The position numbers were made by a program, and so were the translations under genes. From Microtetraspora glauca (GTDB taxonomy: Bacteria > Actinomycetota > Actinomycetes > Streptosporangiales > Streptosporangiaceae), in the NCBI GenBank assembly GCA_001570385.1, contig BBYL01000015.1:1-64000 (forward strand): DNA of 64,000 bases. The letters are read 5' to 3'. Shown here one piece after another: positions 58,601-64,000 of the stretch. The stretch's first letter is position 1, and every line of letters starts with the position of its first letter. The notes beneath the pieces are model-generated. The model had not been told where the DNA came from, searched no databases, and saw only the letters and a program-made list of their open reading frames with translations.

Positions 58601-59485
58601 GTGATCTCGGTGTTCGGCAGCGCCAACATGGACCTGGTGGCCTACGTACCGTCCGCCCCCAAGATGGGTGAGACCGTCACGGGACGGGCGTTTCGCACGG
58701 TGCCCGGCGGCAAGGGCGCCAACCAGGCGGTCGCCGCCGCCAGGGCGGGCGCCCAGGTCGCGTTCATCGGGGCCGTGGGTGACGACCCCTTCGGCCCGGC
58801 CCTGCGCGGCGCGTTGTTCGAGTCGGGCGTCGACACGAGCAGGCTGCGGGTCGAGCCGGGACCGTCGGGAATCGCGCACATCGTCGTGGAGGACAGCGGC
58901 GGCAACTCGATCATCGTCGTGCCCGGCGCCAACGGCACCATCACCGGATGCACCGCCGAGGACATCGAGATGATCGCTCGCTCCAGGGCGCTCCTCCTGC
59001 AGCTCGAACTGCCGCTCGACGCGGTCGTCGCGGGGGCCCGCGCGGCCCGCGCCGCCGGCGTGCCCGTCGTCCTGACGCCCGCTCCCGTGGTCGAGCTGCC
59101 GAACGAGCTGCTCGACTCGGTGGACCTGATCGTGCCCAACGAGCACGAGGCCGCCGCGATCACCGGCGCCGACGACCCGGACGACGCGCTCAAGATCCTG
59201 CTGGACCGCGTCCCGGAGGCCGTGATCACCCTGGGCTCCAAGGGCGCGCTGTACGGCTCCCGCGCCGGGACCCGCCTGCTCGTGCCGGCCGTACCCGTCG
59301 AGGCGGTGGACACCACGGCGGCCGGGGACACGTTCGTCGGCGCGCTCGCGGTCGCCAGGGCCGAGGGCCGCGAGCCCGCGCAGGCACTGCGGTTCGCCTC
59401 GACGGCCGCCGCGCTGTCCGTCCAGCGCGAGGGCGCGAGCACGTCCATGCCGAGCCGCGCCGAGATCGACGCGGCCCTCCTGTGA
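58601..59485 (+). CDS. Ribokinase-type PfkB sugar kinase
   Basis: 294 residues from GTG 58601 (GGAGGAAGC RBS). PfkB signature 1 is GGKGANQAVAAARAGAQVAFIGAVGDD; signature 2 with the catalytic base is DTTAAGDTFVGALAVA (Asp about 240). The N-terminus (VFGSANMDLVAYVPSAPKMGETV) is close to ribokinase RbsK. Phosphorylates ribose, or a ribosyl product of the ARH enzymes, to the 5-phosphate. Last gene of the LacI operon. Confidence 0.93.
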   Translation: MISVFGSANMDLVAYVPSAPKMGETVTGRAFRTVPGGKGANQAVAAARAGAQVAFIGAVGDDPFGPALRGALFESGVDTSRLRVEPGPSGIAHIVVEDSGGNSIIVVPGANGTITGCTAEDIEMIARSRALLLQLELPLDAVVAGARAARAAGVPVVLTPAPVVELPNELLDSVDLIVPNEHEAAAITGADDPDDALKILLDRVPEAVITLGSKGALYGSRAGTRLLVPAVPVEAVDTTAAGDTFVGALAVARAEGREPAQALRFASTAAALSVQREGASTSMPSRAEIDAALL

Positions 59486-59580
59486 CCGGAGGGCTGTGAC
59501 CGGAGGCCGGCCGGGCGGTGGTGCCCCGCACCCCGCCCCGGCCGGCCTCCGGCCGCGTGGAATTCCGAAACGGAGGAACG

Positions 59581-60801
59581 ATGACCACCCCCGCCACGCC
59601 GCCGGTGCCACCTGCGCCACTTGCGCCACAGGTGCCGCCCGCGCCGCCGCTGTCGGGCGTCCGCGTGCTGGACCTCGCGACCCTGTTCGCCGGGCCGATG
59701 GCCGCGATGCTGCTCGGCGACTACGGAGCGGATGTGATCAAGGTCGAGCATCCGGCGAAACCCGACCCCGCGCGCGGTCACGGGCCGGAAGGGCTGTGGT
59801 GGAAGACGCTCGGCCGCAACAAGCGCGCGATCACCCTCGACCTGTCCACGCCGGACGGCCAGGACCTCCTGGTCGAGCTGGTACGGGACGCCGACGTGGT
59901 GATCGAGAACTTCCGTCCCGGCACGCTGGAGCGGTGGAACCTCGGCTACGACCGGCTCGGTGAGGCGAACCCGCGGCTCGTGCTCGCCCGGGTGACCGGG
60001 TTCGGGCAGTTCGGCCCGTACGCCCGCAGGCCGGGGTTCGGCACGCTGGCCGAGGCGATGAGCGGGTTCGCCGCGATGACCGGCGAACCGGACGGCCCGC
60101 CGACGCTGCCGCCGTTCGGCCTGGCCGACGGGATCTGCGCGCTCGCCACGGCGTTCGCGATCATGACGGCCCTGCGATCGGGCCGGGGACAGGTCGTCGA
60201 CATGTCGATCATCGAGCCGATCCTCGGCGTCCTCGGGGCGCAGCCCACGATCTACGACCGGCTCGGCGTCGTGCCGCCGCGCACCGGCAACCGGTCCGTC
60301 AACAACGCGCCGCGCAACACCTACCGGTGCAAGGACGGCTCCTGGGTCGCCGTGTCCACCTCGGCGCAGAACATCGCCGAACGCGTCATGCGGCTCGTCG
60401 GCCGGCCCGAGTACGTCGCAGAACCCTGGTTCGCCACCGGCGCCGGGCGGGTCGGCCACGCCGACGAACTGGACGCGGCCGTGGCCGCCTGGGTGGCCGA
60501 CCGCACCCGTGACGAGGTCCTCGCGGCCTTCGAGGAGGCGCAGGCCGCGGTCGCGCCGATCTACGACGTGCGGGACGTCATGGCCGACCCCCAGCTCCGG
60601 GCGCTCGACGCGATCACCACGGTGGAGGACCCCGAGCTGGGGCCGCTGCGCATGCAGAACGTCATGTTCCGGCTGTCGGGGACGCCCGGCGCCATCCGCT
60701 GGACCGGCCGCCCGCACGGGGCCGACACCGAGGAGGTGCTGACCTCGCTCGGCCTGCCTCCCGGCCGGATCGCCGCGCTCCGCGCGAAGGGCATCGTGTG
60801 A
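59581..60801 (+). CDS. CaiB/BaiF class III CoA-transferase
   Basis: 406 residues. An unusual Pro/Ala-rich N-terminal stretch (TPPVPPAPLAPQVPPAPPLSG) precedes VRVLDLATLFAGPMAAMLLGDYGADVIKVEHP, the CaiB signature. NKRAITLDLSTPDGQDLLVELVRDADVVIENFRPGTLERWNLGYDRL follows. The catalytic Asp is in PFGLADGICA (about residue 183). Moves CoA between carboxylic acids. It overlaps the downstream lyase gene by 4 bp (ATCGTGTGA), so they act together; the 95-bp gap to the kinase suggests a separate unit or attenuated read-through. Confidence 0.93.
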   Translation: MTTPATPPVPPAPLAPQVPPAPPLSGVRVLDLATLFAGPMAAMLLGDYGADVIKVEHPAKPDPARGHGPEGLWWKTLGRNKRAITLDLSTPDGQDLLVELVRDADVVIENFRPGTLERWNLGYDRLGEANPRLVLARVTGFGQFGPYARRPGFGTLAEAMSGFAAMTGEPDGPPTLPPFGLADGICALATAFAIMTALRSGRGQVVDMSIIEPILGVLGAQPTIYDRLGVVPPRTGNRSVNNAPRNTYRCKDGSWVAVSTSAQNIAERVMRLVGRPEYVAEPWFATGAGRVGHADELDAAVAAWVADRTRDEVLAAFEEAQAAVAPIYDVRDVMADPQLRALDAITTVEDPELGPLRMQNVMFRLSGTPGAIRWTGRPHGADTEEVLTSLGLPPGRIAALRAKGIV

Positions 60802-61727
60802 CGGATCACAGCCCGGCCGGGGTTGACCCGGCGCGTCAGGGGGATCATCAGGCGACCGCGAACGCCATGAGGAGTGACGCCGTGCCGCAGACCGCACCGC
60901 TGACCTGGTTGTACGTCCCCGCCGACCGGCCGGACCGGGTGGCCAGGGCGCTGGCCACGGACGCCGACGTCGTGATCGTCGACCTGGAGGACGCGGTCGC
61001 GCCCGAGAACAAGGGCCAGGCCAGGGCCGAGGCCGTCGCGCTGCTCGCCACGCCGCAGCCCCGGGTCCAGGTCCGCGTCAACGACGTGCGCACGCCGTAC
61101 GGGCAGGCGGATCTGCACGCGCTGGCCGCCCTCGTCACCGGGACGTGCGGCATCCGGGTGCCCAAGGTGGAGTCGGCGGCGGAGGTGAGGGAGATCGCGG
61201 CGGCGGTGCCCGGCGTGCCCCTGCACCCGCTGCTCGAATCCGCGCTCGGACTCGAACGCGCCTTCGAGATCGCCACCGCCGCTGAGGCGGTGGCGGGCAT
61301 CGGGCTGGGCGAGGCCGACCTGCGCGCCGACCTCGGCGTCACCGCCGACGCCGGGCTGGCCTGGGCGCGGTCCCGCGTCGTCGTCGCCGCCCGCGCGGCC
61401 GGGCTGCCCGCGCCCGCCCAGTCGGTCTACCCGGACGTCAGGGACCTCGCCGGGCTGGCCGCGTCCTGCCTGGAGGGCCGGGCGTCGGGGTTCCGCGGCC
61501 GGGCGGCGATCCACCCGGCCCAGCTCCCGGTGATCATGAACGCGTACCGCCCGACCGAGGCGGAGATCACCGCCGCCCACGAGGTGATCGCGGCGGCCGG
61601 TCGCGGCGCGGTCGCCCTCCCGGACGGGCGGTTCGTGGACGAGGCGGTGGTCCGCCAGGCCCGCCGCGTCCTGCGGACATCCCGGCAGGAGACGCGTCAG
61701 GGCGGGGCCGCGACGAGCAGGCCGTAG
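60798..61727 (+). CDS. CitE-like CoA-ester lyase (HpcH/HpaI superfamily)
   Basis: 309 residues from GTG 60798. TIM-barrel lyase motifs: TWLYVPADRPDRVARALATDADVVIVDLEDAVAPENKGQAR (metal-binding DLEDAV), QVRVNDVRTPYG, IRVPKVESAAEV and HPLLESALGLERA. Near the C-terminus GFRGRAAIHPAQLPVIMNAYRPT is the CitE signature. Cleaves or condenses 3-hydroxyacyl-CoA such as malyl-CoA or citramalyl-CoA; pairing with a CaiB transferase supports an activate-then-cleave pathway (itaconate or mesaconate-like) lacking its hydratase here. The 3' end overlaps the convergent reactivase gene by 31 bp. Confidence 0.92.
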   Translation: MTDHSPAGVDPARQGDHQATANAMRSDAVPQTAPLTWLYVPADRPDRVARALATDADVVIVDLEDAVAPENKGQARAEAVALLATPQPRVQVRVNDVRTPYGQADLHALAALVTGTCGIRVPKVESAAEVREIAAAVPGVPLHPLLESALGLERAFEIATAAEAVAGIGLGEADLRADLGVTADAGLAWARSRVVVAARAAGLPAPAQSVYPDVRDLAGLAASCLEGRASGFRGRAAIHPAQLPVIMNAYRPTEAEITAAHEVIAAAGRGAVALPDGRFVDEAVVRQARRVLRTSRQETRQGGAATSRP

Positions 61728-63265
61728 GCGACGGCGTACCGGTGGCCGAGCGCGCCCGCCACGTCGCCGCGTCCGATCGCCAGGCCACGGGGCAGCTCGC
61801 GGGCCAGCACGCCGAGGACCTCGTCGTCTCCCGCCGGGCCGCCCACGATGACGGCCCCGCGCCCCGCCCCGTCCGGACCGTCCAGCTCCGCCAGCGCCCG
61901 CCTGACCGTGGCGCCGAGCACCTCGCGCTTGATGGACAGCCGGAGGGCGCGCCACTCCGCCGGGCTCATCGCCGGGGAGAAGGGCAGCGGCCCGGCCGGG
62001 CCGGGCACGGTCAGCCACCCCACCGTCCCGGGCGGCGCGGTGGAGTCGAGGAACACGCGGACGCCGTCCTCCCCGAGCGTCACGCCGGGCGTCTCCACCC
62101 GGACGCACGGCCCGCGCTTGACCCACTCGGCCGCGCCGCGCGGGACGCCGAGCACGGCCGCGACCGCCGCGGTGAGCAGATCCCCGGCGCCGGCCGCCAC
62201 GACCTCCTCCGACGGGCCGATCAGGTCCACCGTGCCGCCGCCGAGGTCGACGACCAGGGCCCCCTCGTCGGCGCCCGGCGTGGTGAGCGCCCCGGCGCGT
62301 GCCGCCCCGGCCTCGCTCGGCGCGAGCCGTACGGGCACGCCGAGATCGGCGGGCAGGACGGCGGGGGACTCCGGCCCCAGCGTGGCCACCAGCAATGATC
62401 GCGAGCCGGTCGTGCCGGCCCGCGCGTTGACCGATCCCGCCACCGCGTCCAGGTCGATCACGGCCCGCCCGGTCGAGGCCGCCGGCACGTCCGTGCCCGC
62501 TGCCGCGTCCTCGGCGGGCTCCCGATCGGCCGGCGACGCGGGAGGGCCGCCGGGCAGCAGGACGACGACCGCGCTGGAGACGTCGTGGAGCCGCGCGCAG
62601 ACCGCCGGAGCGCCCTCGCGCTCGCCGAGCCGCGACCCGAGGAAGAGCGCGTCGGACAGGTGCCGGAGGGGACGGCCCGGCGGGCGCACCTCCACGGCGA
62701 CCAGCTCGGCGGCGGCGACCGCCGTGACGTCGACCTGGTCGGCCACGGGAACGGTCACGCCGATCCGGTTGGCGATCAGGCGGCCCTCGTCCCCTTCGGC
62801 GAGCACCCCGGTGATCGGCACTCCGGCGCCCAGCGCGGCGCGGATCTCCCGTGCGGCCCGCTCGTACCCCGTCCGGCGGGGCACCAGGGCGATCAGCCCT
62901 CCCTCGGGCGGTTCGCCGACGGGCCCGCCGAGCGGGTACGGGCGGCCCACCGCCACGCCCTCGCCTCCCGGGGTGGGGCTTCCCGCGGCGACGACGCGCA
63001 GGCGTCCGGTGCGCTCCGGCCCGTACGGGACCTCAGCGGTGGTCGTCGTGACCGGGCGCAGGGGGGCCATCACGACCTCGTCCACCCGCGCGCCCAGGCC
63101 CCGCTCGATCCGCCGCAGCAGGGCGACGGCCCCGGCCAGGGACGCGGGCGATCCCTTGACGCCGCGCGTGACGACCCGGTCCCAGGCGACGGGGACGCCG
63201 TCGCGCGCCACCACGATCTCGGTGGTCGCGTTGCCGACGTCCACGCCCGCGACGAGGGCGCTCAT
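61697..63265 (-). CDS. Diol/glycerol dehydratase reactivase large subunit
   Basis: 522 residues from ATG 63265, overlapping the small-subunit stop by 4 bp. Hsp70/actin-type ATPase: N-terminal phosphate loop VAGVDVGNATTEIVVARDG, a second phosphate motif ALVVDLGGGTVDLIG, and the middle GVPITGVLAEGDEGRLIANRIGVTVPVADQVD typical of DdrA/PduG. It exchanges damaged cobalamin on the dehydratase using ATP. A short Ala/Asp-rich insertion (about 265-290) is unusual. No small reactivase subunit is visible in the window. Confidence 0.92.
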   Translation of the reverse strand: MSALVAGVDVGNATTEIVVARDGVPVAWDRVVTRGVKGSPASLAGAVALLRRIERGLGARVDEVVMAPLRPVTTTTAEVPYGPERTGRLRVVAAGSPTPGGEGVAVGRPYPLGGPVGEPPEGGLIALVPRRTGYERAAREIRAALGAGVPITGVLAEGDEGRLIANRIGVTVPVADQVDVTAVAAAELVAVEVRPPGRPLRHLSDALFLGSRLGEREGAPAVCARLHDVSSAVVVLLPGGPPASPADREPAEDAAAGTDVPAASTGRAVIDLDAVAGSVNARAGTTGSRSLLVATLGPESPAVLPADLGVPVRLAPSEAGAARAGALTTPGADEGALVVDLGGGTVDLIGPSEEVVAAGAGDLLTAAVAAVLGVPRGAAEWVKRGPCVRVETPGVTLGEDGVRVFLDSTAPPGTVGWLTVPGPAGPLPFSPAMSPAEWRALRLSIKREVLGATVRRALAELDGPDGAGRGAVIVGGPAGDDEVLGVLARELPRGLAIGRGDVAGALGHRYAVAYGLLVAAPP

Positions 63266-63630
63266 CGCGCGAGGCCCCGCCGTACGTAGACGTCCCGGGC
63301 CTCGCGGACCAGCGCGGCGTTGCGCGGGCAGCCCCGCTCGTCCAGCCATCCGGCGAGGGCCGAGAGCTCGTCCGCGGTCGAGCGGCGCGGCCGCAGGGCC
63401 TCGTAGACGCGCATCACGTCCCGGTCCGGGAGGAGGGCGAGCTCGGCGGCCCGCCGCAGGTTGGCCGCGAGCTGCGGGTTGCCGTGCCGCTCGGCGACGA
63501 CCGCCTGGGACTCCAGCGTCTCCGGATGGATGCGCAGGTCGTCCTGGGTCACCTCGCCCCGCCGTACGGACTCCACGGTCACCGACTCCACCGGCCGTCC
63601 GGAGTACGCACGTCGTCCGGGGCTCGTCAT
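63262..63630 (-). CDS. B12-dependent diol/glycerol dehydratase small subunit
   Basis: 122 residues of the PduE/DhaE family: LRIHPETLESQAVVAERHGNPQLAANLRRAAELALLPDRDVMRVYEALRPRRSTADELSALAGWL is the conserved core. It packs against the medium and large subunits. It overlaps both neighbours by 4 bp, giving the usual order medium-small-reactivase. Substrate (1,2-propanediol or glycerol) is set by the large subunit, outside the window. Confidence 0.93.
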   Translation of the reverse strand: MTSPGRRAYSGRPVESVTVESVRRGEVTQDDLRIHPETLESQAVVAERHGNPQLAANLRRAAELALLPDRDVMRVYEALRPRRSTADELSALAGWLDERGCPRNAALVREARDVYVRRGLAR

Positions 63631-64000
63631 AAGGTCAGCTCCTCAGGTCCGGCGGCCCGGCAGCAGGCGCGCTCGATGGCGACGAGCGAGACCACCCTGG
63701 TGTGGTAGCGGGCCTCGATCGCCTCGTCGGTGTACGGGTTGCGGGCCGGCTCCGGGGTCGCGCCCTTGGCGTGGCGGCCCGCGTTCACCCCCATCAGCCG
63801 GTAGTCGTCGGCCGACAGCACCGGGGCGATGCTGTACAGCTCCAGATTGGCCAGCGGGGCGAGGTCCCTGCGGTGGATCAGCGCGGTCCCCTTCGCCTGC
63901 AGCCCGATCCCGATCCCCGAGCCGGACAAGCGGGCCGCGGACAGCCCGATCATGCCGAGGTCGATCGTGTCGTCGAACCGTACGATCCGCGCGACGCAGC
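63627..64000 (-). CDS. B12-dependent diol/glycerol dehydratase medium subunit (5' end off window)
   Basis: The frame is open through base 64000. Visible C-terminal 124 codons include RIVRFDDTIDLGMIGLSAARLSGSGIGIGLQAKGTALIHRRDLAPLANLELYSIAPVLSADDYRLMGVNAGRHAKG, closely matching PduD/DhaC and its adenosylcobalamin-contacting region. The internal Met at 63953 is not the start. Ends in PEELTL, overlapping the small subunit. Confidence 0.93.
   Translation of the reverse strand, partial: CVARIVRFDDTIDLGMIGLSAARLSGSGIGIGLQAKGTALIHRRDLAPLANLELYSIAPVLSADDYRLMGVNAGRHAKGATPEPARNPYTDEAIEARYHTRVVSLVAIERACCRAAGPEELTL

Noticed and set aside
1..64000. CRISPR arrays, rRNA, complete tRNA genes, prophage structural genes, biosynthetic megasynthases
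   Set aside because: Looked for across the window; no regularly spaced repeats, conserved RNA cores or corresponding protein domains seen.

Overview
High-GC actinobacterial chromosome, most like a Streptosporangiales/Streptomycetales soil actinomycete. The evidence is about 70% GC with G/C-ending codons, frequent GTG starts, 4-bp ATGA/GTGA gene overlaps, a CBM2-GH48 cellulase with CebR-type operators, Holin-X/DUF3618 proteins, a WS/DGAT acyltransferase, a PolX and an IS1380 element. The genus cannot be fixed from sequence alone. No rRNA, tRNA or CRISPR array was found.

Layout. 1-2.4 kb: 3' truncated GH48 cellobiohydrolase with CebR-type boxes. 2.6-9.9 kb: small membrane proteins, a HIT protein, a LytS/LytTR two-component system and two DUF485-type/sodium:solute symporter pairs (acetate/pyruvate-type uptake). 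10-17.6 kb: TetR, WS/DGAT, sulfite-oxidase-like molybdoenzyme, TusA-like protein, PolX, cupin, aldo/keto reductase. 17.7-25 kb: a decayed, lower-GC accessory segment between two 525-bp near-identical direct repeats (one inside the aldo/keto reductase gene). It holds an IS3 remnant, an anti-sigma-type ATPase remnant, an intact IS1380 with CTAG target duplication, small membrane proteins and a His-rich secreted protein.

25-43 kb: ordinary accessory metabolism and regulation. This includes an HTH protein, a serine hydrolase, GNATs, a frameshifted SnoaL/NTF2-like gene beside a MarR, PsiE, and VOC proteins. An OmpR-type two-component system lies divergent to a ferric-reductase/FMN-binding/ApbE operon, which is a compact extracytoplasmic flavin electron-transfer module. 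Further on come MarR/pirin, AraC, and two MFS exporters, one divergent from an HxlR regulator across a large symmetrical operator. 43-49.5 kb: a glutamate-type amino-acid ABC transporter, DUF2203, NUDIX, an ECF sigma factor with a broken partner membrane protein, and a CbiX-like protein.

49.6-59.5 kb: the most distinctive locus. It is a LacI-regulated, tightly coupled operon: LacI, two MalFG-type permeases, a sugar-type binding lipoprotein, four different ADP-ribosylglycohydrolase (ARH/DraG) family proteins and a ribokinase-type PfkB kinase. Two identical 12-bp palindromic LacI operators precede it. I read it as import and breakdown of a ribosylated (possibly ADP-ribosyl or N-ribosyl) compound, ending in ribose phosphorylation; the substrate is unknown. 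A CaiB-type CoA-transferase and a CitE-type lyase follow. Convergent to them is the end of a B12-dependent diol/glycerol dehydratase operon (medium subunit cut by the window edge, small subunit, reactivase).
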